This document shows, one piece after another, positions 27,918 to 37,035 of a stretch of DNA of 64,000 nt. A model generated the notes under the pieces. The model did not search any database. It was not told the DNA's origin and worked only from the letters and a program-made list of their open reading frames with translations. Numbering within the stretch: the stretch's first letter is position 1; each line of letters begins with the position of its first letter. Source of the stretch: Promerops cafer (Eukaryota > Chordata > Aves > Passeriformes > Nectariniidae); contig VZSE01002350.1 of assembly GCA_013398275.1 (NCBI GenBank), forward strand, positions 620,760 to 684,759, written 5' to 3'. The translations under genes and the position numbers were made by a program.

Positions 27918-27944
27918 CTATGAGGATAACAGACCCTTCATCAA
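27918..27944 (+). CDS. ADGRL3: ADGRL3 27-nt microexon in ICL3
   Basis: A 27-nt cassette sits between a pyrimidine-rich acceptor (atgcattctttag) and a consensus donor (gtaaga). Joined to the flanking exons it changes LDNI-K-SWV into LDNI-NYEDNRPFIK-SWV, adding nine residues (two acidic, one basic) to the third intracellular loop without altering the frame. This matches an insert I know from mammalian latrophilin-3 isoforms. A TGC lies 10 nt before the acceptor (27906-27908), the position typical of SRRM4-dependent neural microexons, so neuron-biased inclusion is likely but inferred. It is far too short to be found by ORF length. Confidence 0.92.
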
Positions 27945-27963
27945 GTAAGAATGACCTGAATGG

Positions 27964-27984
27964 CTGATAAATTTCATTTATCAG
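27964..27984 (+). other. Short inverted repeat downstream of the microexon
   Basis: CTGATAAA and TTTATCAG are perfect reverse complements separated by a 5-nt loop (TTTCA), starting 19 nt after the microexon's last base. The AU-rich hairpin would be modestly stable in RNA. A role in splicing is only a suggestion. Confidence 0.6.
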
Positions 27985-28648
27985 TGTGGTCTCATGAACC
28001 AGCTGTCAGATCAATATTAAAAAATCATTAAAGCTTCTGTCATTCGCTTTTGAGGCAGAAGAGCAAACTGTGCAGGAAGATGGTCAGGCATACAGCTAAG
28101 GTGCAGAGTAAATGTGCTGCATGTGTATTGCCAACCAATTGTCACCTTATTTGCTTTATATTCTTTAATTGGTTGTTACTTGAATTCAATGTGAAAGTCC
28201 CCAAGTTAATCCTGTGTAGTACAGACTTGTTCTACCAATAGCAGCCTCTGGTCCACTGTGCTCTGTCACTGGGATTGCTTTATGATAGTATCAATACAGA
28301 AGCAAATTTTCAAAAAGGTGCGTGGCTGCTATTCCCCATGATTCCTTTTCTAGTTAATGGGAATAGTGCAAGCAAATCTGTGTGCTTTGGTGCCTTGGAG
28401 ACTCCTTACTCATTGGAGTACCTCCTAATTGTCCCTAATTGTAAACCACTGATTTTCAAATGCACCAAAAAACTGATATTTTTGTTTCTTTATTGCAATA
28501 AAATTCCACTACAGGAAAGAAAAGCCATGGAAAAGCAGCAGCAAGTCTGTACAAAGAGCAAGATATAAACCTCAAGCTGCACCAAAAAAAAAAACCAAAA
28601 AAAAACCAAACTTGTGAAGAAAGCCAAAAATGCCTAGAAATTACATAC

Positions 28649-28672
28649 CTTAGGGCATCCTCGCTCTTTCTC
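28649..28672 (-). other. Microexon-like 24-nt segment, minus strand
   Basis: On the minus strand a 24-nt segment (GAGAAAGAGCGAGGATGCCC then TAAG) is bounded by a pyrimidine-rich ttttttggttgcag and a consensus donor gtatgt. In one frame it reads EKERGCPK. It lies about 45 nt beyond the stop of the protein-like stretch at 28718-29131. Such a pattern can arise by chance in several kilobases of sequence, so it is listed only because of its neighbour. Confidence 0.2.
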
Positions 28673-28717
28673 CTGCAACCAAAAAAGTAATGTGCAGTAG
28701 CACAAAATAGAAGCAAA

Positions 28718-29131
28718 TCAACTTTGCAGTAGACTTTCAGTTTGTTCTTCTGGTGAAGAGTCCTTTGTGTTCGTTCTTTCAGCACCATTCCCATGTTCTC
28801 TTTCATCGCTTGGTTCTGTTTTTTTCTGCGGATGCGGGATGGAGCTATTCACAGTAATCCCCACGTCCTCTTTATCCCCGGCTCTTGTTTTCTGAGGCAC
28901 AACACTGTTAATGAGTGCAGTTTGCACTGCTGGGGGTCTTCTAACCCACAGATTCCTTTCCATCACTGAAGGCAGCATATCTTCACTAAATAACTGTTTC
29001 ATTCCTGCACACCTCTGCAGCCAAAGGCTCTTTAATCAGATTAAAGAATGGGCTGTGCTTCAGAGCAGAATACTTTTCTGATTTCCAGGTAATATTTTTT
29101 AAAAGACTCTGGAAATGCAGGAAGCTTTTAT
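28718..29131 (-). pseudogene. Unidentified protein-like segment, apparent frameshift
   Basis: On the minus strand a frame opens at 29131, directly after an acceptor-like site (ctcatccccag preceded by a long pyrimidine tract), and runs about 48 codons to a TAG at 28986-28988. A second frame continues about 90 codons to TGA at 28718-28720. One extra T in a TTT near 28989 would explain the switch. The first part is mixed hydrophobic/charged (for example HSPFFNLIKEPLAAEVCR). The second contains MERNLWVRRPPAVQTAL and then a hydrophilic, Glu/Ser/Thr-rich, probably disordered end. Composition and codon choice look like real protein rather than intron. I do not recognise the family. It could be a decayed exon or gene fragment inserted in the receptor intron, an antisense exon with a sequence error, or chance. 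No poly(A) is seen in the retrocopy orientation. Confidence 0.4.
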
Positions 29132-29156
29132 CTGGGGATGAGAAAAGAGGAAAGAG

Positions 29157-29177
29157 AAAAAAAAAAAAAAAAAAAAG
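29157..29177. repeat. A21 homopolymer
   Basis: A run of 21 A on the + strand. On the minus strand it forms the distal part of the pyrimidine tract ahead of the protein-like segment ending at 29131. Confidence 0.9.
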
Positions 29178-31243
29178 AAAAGGGGTTTTCCACTTAATTT
29201 GTTCTTCTTTTTTTTGGTGAAATAGAAAATTATTTGTATTTTATTAATTGGTATGCAACTAGGACAATAGCATGCTCTCACTGATGGTAGAATCTTGGGG
29301 AGAAAAATATCCCAAGTGACTAAAGCTGTAAACTTTATCTAGTGGCTACCTTTCTGAAGGATTGTGAGAGTGTATTTTCAATTTGCATCACGCTAAATAT
29401 TTATTAGTGGGATTGACTGGAAATGCTTCAAAGGAGCTGTTCTGGTCTGCTAGGTACATAATAGTGATTTTTAAAGAACTGTCTTAATAAGTGGTTACCA
29501 CAGGGAGCTCTTCTGGTCATGTGGTTAAATAATACATATTTTATAAACTTCAGTGGAAGACTTAATGCTGCATTTTCATTCTATACCTAAAGGAAAAAAA
29601 AATAAAACAAACAACAAAGAACTTGAATACAACATTGATATGCTTTTGCTTGTGACAAGCCCTGCTAAAAGGAAAAGGATTCAAGGCTGTAGCTGCCATG
29701 GCATCTGCATAGCAGAGATTGTCTGTCTGACCTCTGCAGGACTGCCTTCTCCCCCCAAATTGCTGCTGCTTCATCTTGCTCCCCCTTGCCCCATGCTCTG
29801 CTTAGCAGATAGAAGCCCAAACATGCCCAAACCCAGGCCACATTCTCACAAGGCTGAAGGGGTTTGGAAACATAGGCAGGTCTTTGTCCCCACGAGCCCC
29901 TCTGCAGCACCTCAGGGGGCCTTGGGGCAGACCAGGAAGCAGAGGTGCTGGCTCACTGCAGTCTTGTCTGATTTGGAATATAGAAGGGCTAAACAGGGAG
30001 GAAGGGGTGCAAAGATTGGATATCAGTGCATTCATTTTTATGATGTTACACCTAATGATAACAGGGGATGGCAGAAGAAAACCAAAGCCTTCAGGTGACG
30101 GGCAAACAGATATTCAAGGTGCTGCTTGCTTCCCAGCTAGCAGTTTTCTCCCTCCCCTGTGCAGCAGCAATTCCTTTAAAATTGTAGGTAATACATCATG
30201 TGAAAACCAGGCTAGGAGCAGGACAGAGTTCCTATACTGCTTCTCACACTTCATCTCTTGTCCTGGTATTTGCAGATCAGTCTTTGAGAAGGTAATTTAG
30301 GAGATGACTAAATGTTATTTAGCAGGGTAACATGGAATACTTCTCCTGCCATTCCAGCAGAGCTTCCAGCTTTCCTGAAAACACCCCAAAAAAACCTAAC
30401 ATGCAGCAGACATCCCATGTCCTCAGCTCTGTTTTCCAGGCAGAAAGTCAGTGGGAGAAAGCAGGCAAAAACCTCCTGCTGCCCTTATTTGTTGGAACAA
30501 CATTTGGGGCCAAGCAGTGGCTACACCTCCACTCCCACTGCTCTCCTGAGGTGGATCTAGTGATAACCTTAGTTTTGCAGCCCCTGTGAAGAAGGATTGC
30601 CCCTCCTTTTCTCCAGGCAGGAGAGTGGCAGCAGCTACCGTGTCAGCAAATGTAGTGTGTGAGTGCCTGTACGAGTACACACACTTCCCCTCATCGCAGG
30701 GTGGAAGAAGTGTGAAGCAGCATTGCAAAGAACATCCTTGTGTGGAGTGGATCTGGCAAGCAGGGAAGGCTTGCCCACCTGCCTGTAGCTGTTTATCTGG
30801 CTTACAGGCATATGGGAGACTAGCTAAAATGCAGCAATACATGTGTCTCGGTGTAAATAAAAGCAGCTAATCCAGCTGGCGGTCCTGTGAAACCAGTGGA
30901 CACTAAAAAAAGTGACAATTTGGTTTATTTTCTTTCCCTCCATTTGCAGAAATAACATCTACATGTCATTTACATGCACACTGCTTTTACATATTTAAAA
31001 AGAGACATTGTGGTTACAAATGTGCGTTGGTTATGATAAATTTCTATGCTCATAACACTTCCATTTCCTTGTATTTCCTCAAGCTTGAAGATTTGTAAAC
31101 TGCATTCAGCTTGAAGACAAAAGCTCCTTATGATTTATTTTGATATGCTATTTTCTTTTTGCTAAAACCAGGGGTAAAATCTTCCTGCCTGTAGACACAT
31201 GCCTTCTTTTGTGTAGATGAAAAACCAATTCCATTCTTTTTTC

Positions 31244-31268
31244 TTTTTTTTTTTTTTTTTTTTTTTTT
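31244..31268. repeat. T25 homopolymer in a splice acceptor
   Basis: Twenty-five consecutive T are followed by AACAG and the TM6-TM7 exon. The run forms nearly the whole polypyrimidine tract of that acceptor. Confidence 0.95.
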
Positions 31269-31273
31269 AACAG

Positions 31274-31442
31274 GTCCTGGGTTATAGGTGCAATAGCCCT
31301 ACTCTGCCTATTAGGACTGACCTGGGCATTCGGACTCATGTATATTAATGAAAGCACAGTCATCATGGCGTATCTCTTCACCATATTCAATTCTCTGCAG
31401 GGAATGTTTATATTCATTTTCCATTGTGTCCTCCAGAAAAAG
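31274..31442 (+). CDS. ADGRL3: ADGRL3 exon: TM6, ECL3, TM7
   Basis: A 169-nt exon completes the split codon with G and encodes SWVIGAIALLCLLGLTWAFG (TM6), a very short third extracellular loop (YINESTVI) and TM7 (MAYLFTIFNSLQGMFIFIFH), ending CVLQKK. The TWAFG toggle region of TM6 and the SLQG motif of TM7 are hallmarks of adhesion GPCRs. NES is a potential N-glycosylation sequon. The donor is AAG|gtaaga in phase 0. The acceptor has an unusual T25 tract. Both ICL3 forms (with or without the 27-nt microexon) enter this exon in the same frame. Confidence 0.97.
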
Positions 31443-34181
31443 GTAAGACGATGGTTCCCAGCAGCAAGAGAGGTGGTAATGAGGTGTTTTGTTGCCTAAC
31501 AACCACAGCGTAGCATCTTCTGTGTGCCCTGAATTCGTATCACACAAATTTATCTCCGTGCACCTAATAAGGGTGGCATTTAGACTGGAAACCAGCAAGA
31601 TGCTGGGGAATGAGGTTCTAACAAGGACATGTGGCAGTGGCATTTCAGCAGCCAGGGCCCTGGCAGATGTGTTAGAGACAAGGGAAAAGGCAGCTGTCAG
31701 TTTGCAGGGTCCTGCTGTCAGCCAGATTCTCCTTCCTTGTATGCTGTGAGAGGGGAGAGAATCCACGAGCATCCAGAAAGTGCTCACGTGGCTGAGTGCT
31801 CACAGCAAAGTGGAGCTTTACATCCTCATTTGCAGTCCCTGCAGGAAATTACCCCTTTCCTTGGCAGCTCATGTGGGTTGATGGGATGCAATAGGGGCTG
31901 CTTCCCCTGCTTTTTTCAGAACTGAAGGACCTATGTTCTGCAGCGGTTCATTAGCCTTTGTATTGCTTGGGTCTGATAGGGTGTTTTGGAAATCTCCCTC
32001 AAAGCAAGCACAGCAAGTGCTTCTTGGTGGAAATTGAAGTATACCCCAATTAACATTTGCAAGATAACAGTGGAGTAACTTAGATAAACTCTGGAGGGAA
32101 AAATTAAATGCAACAGAATAAAAAATCTGTGTTTATGTAGATCAAATTTACAGCCTCTGACAATCAGTAATAAGTATTTTTAAGAACCTTTTTGTTCTCT
32201 ACTTAAATTCAGTCATACAGAGCTCTCCAATTCTGTGCATGTCTGCTGATAATTTTCTATGTACATATTAGTTTCAAAGGGCAATTTACAGAACCAGTAT
32301 AAACATAGGAAAGAGTTTATGTGGATACACTGGTGCCAGTTTCTCAGGGTAACCAGTATCTTTTGGTGAAATGGCTTATTGAGTAAAGTCAGGTCCGTGT
32401 TGAGATCTGTCCTCCATCTGAGAGCCACAGGCTTGCTCCTCTGTTACTCACATTTTCCTATACAGGCAAGGGAGATCTGACCCATGCAAACATAATCAAA
32501 TTCATCATAAAAAGTGAGCCCTGCAAGTGATGCCTCTGTAAGGATCTGCAGAGCTGTGTGTAAATGTCATTCTTGAAACCAAAGGAAGACTTTTGGGGTT
32601 AAGAGTTTTGTCCTTGTTGTTGCATCTCAAATTTATCCATCTTAAGAAGCTTAAAAGCTTTATCTAGATGCAACTTCCTGCTGATGATCCCAAACCTTTC
32701 AGCAACAGAGTTTCCAGGCAAGATGATAGTAGGAGTGTCGGACGCATCACCATTGCTTATTAAACCTGCAGGTGCCTCTCTGTGAGGAGTTTGAATTTCT
32801 GCACCATTCTGACTGGTGCATCCTCTCACCTCCAATGCATGCCACAAAGGGTCAATTCCTAACCCAGCATCCCTGTACAGCTCCACAGCCTCCTTGGCTC
32901 CTGGGGTTCTCAGTCAGCATGACAGAACCATTCTCTTCTCTGTCTTAAGCCAATTTACACCCTTAAACCACCACTGATGACTGTTGAATTGTTCCTGATT
33001 TACGGCTGCACAGAGGGAAGGAGAATGCAGCTGGCACCTTGATGTGTGGTGGATGCATCTCTCTGACCTAAGAGCTGAGGGAGGTATTATTTAAAATGAG
33101 AAAAAAAAATTCTTTCCTTTCCTATCTATGCCCTAGAAAATTGGCAAAACTCTGCAGAGAGGCAAGCAGTGGGTGGCTAATTAAAGCAATTGAATTATTT
33201 TCTCTCAGCAAAGGATTGATTAGGCACTCGAGCATATTGGGCACTTGTGGTATGTGTTTGTCTCAAGCGCTTAAGGAAGAGCCTAATGAAAAAGCTGTAA
33301 TTTGCTATTTAAACAGTTGTTTCACAGAGTTGTGAAATGCTCATGGAGAGTTTGGCAAAATTTTACAGCTAACCATGTGCTTCAAGGAATTTCAACTGGT
33401 GTTTTGGACATGCATGATGGTTTGGGGGCTTTTTTGTGTCAATGGGTAACATGACCGTCTTTTGGCTCTTCAGTACAGTCTGCTTACCTTCAGCCCTGTC
33501 CCATCTGGTTTCTGGGTATTGCTGCCATAAAAAGTCATACCTGAAGCTGGGTGGAAGGTTAGATCCTGTCCTGGCACAAGTCAGCGTAGTTCCTCTGAAG
33601 CAAAGGAGGTAGCAATGCCCATTTAAAACATAGCTGGCTTGCACACTGCTGTGCAAAAGCAGGCTCCAGCCATCCCTGAGCACTGGGAATATAATCTCTG
33701 ATGCTGCTGGTTCTACTGTTTCCTCAAATTTCAATTTGACTGCAAGAAACATTTTTTTAATAAAAAATCAATAGCTTTCATACGTTTCTCTTGGAATTCT
33801 TTTTTCTTAGTCCCCTGCCAGAAGCAATAACTTTTAGTACCTTGATGAGCCAATATGTTAGTTTATATCAAATCTACAACGATATTAATTTTCAGTCACA
33901 AATGATGTACCTGCACTTTCTCCCATGCTCCTTGGATGCGCCTCAGAGGATGCTGTAACCGGCTGGTGCCAACGATCAGCTTTGCTGCATGGGAGCAGTC
34001 TCTTGTGAAATCCTAAGCCATGAGCTCAGCTGCAAGGGGCACTAGACCGCTTTACCACACACTGCAGCAGATTTTGTTTAACGAAACACTGAGGAAAAAT
34101 CGGGGGCTGTGTTGAAAATCATAAGGCAGTGGGCTGGAGGAGGAGCTGCCTGCTAACTGCCACCGCTCTTTCCTTGGCTAG
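31443..34181 (+). other. ADGRL3: Intron (2.7 kb)
   Basis: Intronic sequence with no recognised repeat or exon. The open frame that continues from the minus strand of the preceding exon is a shadow. It ends in ctttccttggctag, a normal acceptor. Confidence 0.85.
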
Positions 34182-34307
34182 GTACGTAAAGAGTACGGAA
34201 AATGCCTGCGCACACATTGCTGTAGTGGGAAAAGTACAGAGAGTTCTATCGGCTCAGGAAAAACCTCGGGGTCAAGGACACCTGGAAGATATTCCACAGG
34301 CTCACAG
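34182..34307 (+). CDS. ADGRL3: ADGRL3 exon: start of the cytoplasmic tail
   Basis: A 126-nt exon, phase 0 at both ends, encodes 42 residues beginning VRKEYGKCLRTHCCSGKSTE and ending RYSTGSQ. The basic start fits helix 8 just inside the membrane. The cysteines (C at position 8, CC at 13-14) are candidates for palmitoylation. The rest is rich in Ser, Thr, Gly and Lys and offers many phosphorylation sites. The acceptor is ttggctag, and the donor is CAG|gtaacc, slightly off consensus. The same order (KKVRKEYGKC, then RYSTGSQ) is shared among latrophilins. Confidence 0.97.
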
Positions 34308-36663
34308 GTAACCCATGCTTTTTGTTTGTGTCCCAAGACCCTTCTCAGCTATTCTGGGAGGAAAGTTCCTCTCGGCACCAAAGGAGCTGCCTTAGGCCTC
34401 TCCCCGGTGCACCTGCAGAGATTTCCCTCACTTCCAGACCTGAACTCAACACAGTGGTTTCCCCTGAGATGTGATGGCAATTAAATGCCTCTCCAAGAAC
34501 CTTCTGAATAGTTCTGTAGGGAATAAAAAGTGCAGACATGCCTTCCAGAGGCAGATGGGTAGCTATCACCTGAGATGTCCTGCCTGCTCTCCATGGGAAG
34601 CAGGAGGTGGGAGCGTTTCGTCAGCTGTGCTACATTCCAGTACATCCTTTAATCATGAGATGGAGGTTGTCACTATTAACTATTAACATGTACAAGAGTG
34701 ATGCTATAAGCACCAAGTTTTTTTCTTGTAAAAAAAAAATGAAAGGCTACAACTGTCTTGTAGCAGACTTCCCAGTGAAAAAGCTGGCTTTCTGACATGC
34801 AGTGGTTTGGTCTGTTCTGTGCCTCACACAATTTGTCTTAGCTTATAGACCTCCTAGGGCAAGCCATTGGGGTCAGACTATCTCACTAAGATACTAGATT
34901 TGTTGCCTTTGGTCACATGAAAATTCAGGTTTTGTGTAGTTTGCGTACTTAGCAGTTTTGAACCTAACTTGTGTGTAGAGATGCAGATTTATGGAAGAAG
35001 AGTTCATATAAAATGAAGAAGCTTATTTCTTAATCAATAGAAACCAAACACAAATTTATTCAGTATTAGTAATGGAAGTAATTATACATGACAGTTCCAC
35101 TATTAAATTATAAAAGACATGCAGCGAGTAACAGCTTATAACTTTCCAGGAAAACCTAATTTGCAATTTATGTCTTGGAGCAAATCATTATTTATTTGCA
35201 GTGGTTTCCAAGATGTCATCCAAAAGCTCCGCTTCGGTGTTTTCATAGGTCTGGTAGCTATGCAGAGCAAATAAAAGCAATAGAATATAGAACCTCTCTC
35301 CAGTAGGCCATCAAATCCCAGTAATGTCCAAAACTAAAAATATCCAGCAGCATTTAGGTGGCTGATTTGAAAGCCTCTGGTGTTACAAAACTTAGCTGCT
35401 GTGCTGGTGCCCTCTTCTCCAAGAAGGGTTGACTTTAATGGTGCCCCCCTCTAACCTGTCCCAGCACAAGAGACAAGCCCTTTCAAGGGTGAACTGAGTC
35501 TTGTGGCAGCAGTCCCCTTGTGGCAGGTGAGCTTTGAGGCACCAAGGAGGATTATTTTGCCTGCAGAAGCATGTCCTTGGAAGGATGGAAGTTCCTAAGG
35601 CCTATTGTAGCCAGGGGAAACCTCATACAGGTGATGGAGAGTAGATGGAGATCAGTCTGAGTTGTTGAAAACATTGGCTCTTAACTTTAAATAGAGAAGA
35701 CCATGAGGAGGAAAGCTTCTAAGATCCCTTAATTCTCTGAGAAGCACATAGAAAACAGAATAATTAATCTACAATGGATCACGTCAGAGAAATACAATAA
35801 ATTAAATATCCAGGTGAAAAATAATTACTGTAAAAGGACATGGGCCTCATGTCACACGGTACTTCCATTTATAGAGGGCTAATGCGTGATTAGGAGATGC
35901 TGTTATTCCATGGTTAATGAGTAATCTAGGATTTTTCAGCCTGGGACCATATGATTAGGCCTTGGTAAATCTCTCATGGCTAAAATCTCACTATGGAAAA
36001 CACTGGATTTTTGGCACTTAAGAAAAACATGGTCTGTCACAGTGGGAAAAAGGCTTCCCAGTCCCCCAGACCATTTACCACCACTTTCACACAGCCAGGG
36101 AAAAGGTCCATCAGAGTCACGGATGTGAGGTGAGGGAGAGTTTCCCTGGGACACCTGGGTTCTCCAGTCATCTCCATGCAGGGATTGGGAGTGAACTGCT
36201 CACAAGATGCATTTTGGCTGATTTTTTGATATTTTGCAAGGTCTAGTCGGGGAGGAGTGAGACAGTGATGTAAATGCCACAGAGGCAAATACTTCACAGC
36301 ATATTTGAGGAACAAAACAGAAGGCCAACATATTCAGGACACTTTTGCCAGTAGCAGAAGCAATACCACAGATGGCAAAACCATCACAGATTTTTCAGTA
36401 TAGGAACAGAAGTCATTCATTTGTGGGGAATTTTTTTGCCCCCCTAAAATCCCCAAGATGGAAAATAGCTATAGAAAACTTCTGTTCAATCAGGGACACC
36501 AAGATGCAAATCGAGTCTTCTGTTACACTTCACAAAAAATAAGAAGCAAGTTGTCTGAGGATGAGAAGCACATGTGCTTCTGTGTGTGGGTTATTTTTCC
36601 ATTATTTGGTGCTATATTGGTAAACCTGTAGTTGGCATGGGTCTGTGTTTCTCTCATGCATGA

Positions 36664-36695
<32 letters not shown>

Positions 36696-36938
36696 ATGTA
36701 AGCAATTCAATTGTACACTTTTTCTTTGAGCTAGGCATTTGTGTTACAAAGTAAGTCTGGCAGGGTCTGGCATACATGAGGCAGGTTACAACAAAGCAGC
36801 AACTGCTTGCTTACAGCTGTCTAGAAGCAAGTTTCATCCTGAGCTAGACATGCCAGTAGCCATCTTTAGTGAGGCAGAAAGAAACCTCTCTACAGCTGCT
36901 AAAAATTCATTGCCTGCTGTGCTTCAATCCCTCTTCAG
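34308..36938 (+). other. ADGRL3: Intron (2.6 kb)
   Basis: Intronic sequence with a T24 homopolymer at 36664-36687 and no other recognised feature. It ends in atccctcttcag. Confidence 0.85.
36664..36687. repeat. T24 homopolymer
   Basis: Twenty-four T followed by AAA, 250 nt before the next exon. No flanking element was recognised. Confidence 0.9.
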
Positions 36939-37035
36939 AGCCGGATTCGTAGGATGTGGAATGACACAGTTCGAAAGCAGTCCGAGTCTTCCTTTATTAC
37001 TGGAGATATAAACAGTTCAGCTTCACTCAACAGAG
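36939..37035 (+). CDS. ADGRL3: ADGRL3 exon: conserved tail segment
   Basis: A 97-nt exon encodes SRIRRMWNDTVRKQSESSFI then TGDINSSASLNR, ending with the first base (G) of a split codon. The RIRRMWNDTVRKQSESSF block is one of the most conserved tail segments of latrophilins. The phase-1 end lets it join any of four next exons: 52671 (adding GAMANHL), 56220 in either form (adding EPYRET), or 58299 directly (adding EGLLNN). The donor is AGAG|gtaatt. Confidence 0.97.

Larger units (their letters stand above)
27945..31273 (+). other. ADGRL3: Intron (3.3 kb) after the microexon
   Basis: This intron contains an 8-bp inverted repeat (27964-27984) close to the microexon donor, a protein-like stretch on the minus strand (28718-29131), an A21 run (29157-29177), and a T25 run (31244-31268) directly before the next acceptor. 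The 181-codon open frame at 29553-30098 is low in information and looks like chance. Confidence 0.85.

Noticed and set aside
29553..30098. 181-codon + strand frame, the second longest by eye in an intron
   Set aside because: Low-information composition with runs of Pro, Lys and Leu, no recognisable domain and no splice or promoter support. Probably chance.
30423..30842. 139-codon minus-strand frame
   Set aside because: Local GC-rich sequence keeps the frame open. There is no motif and no acceptor/donor pair bounding it.
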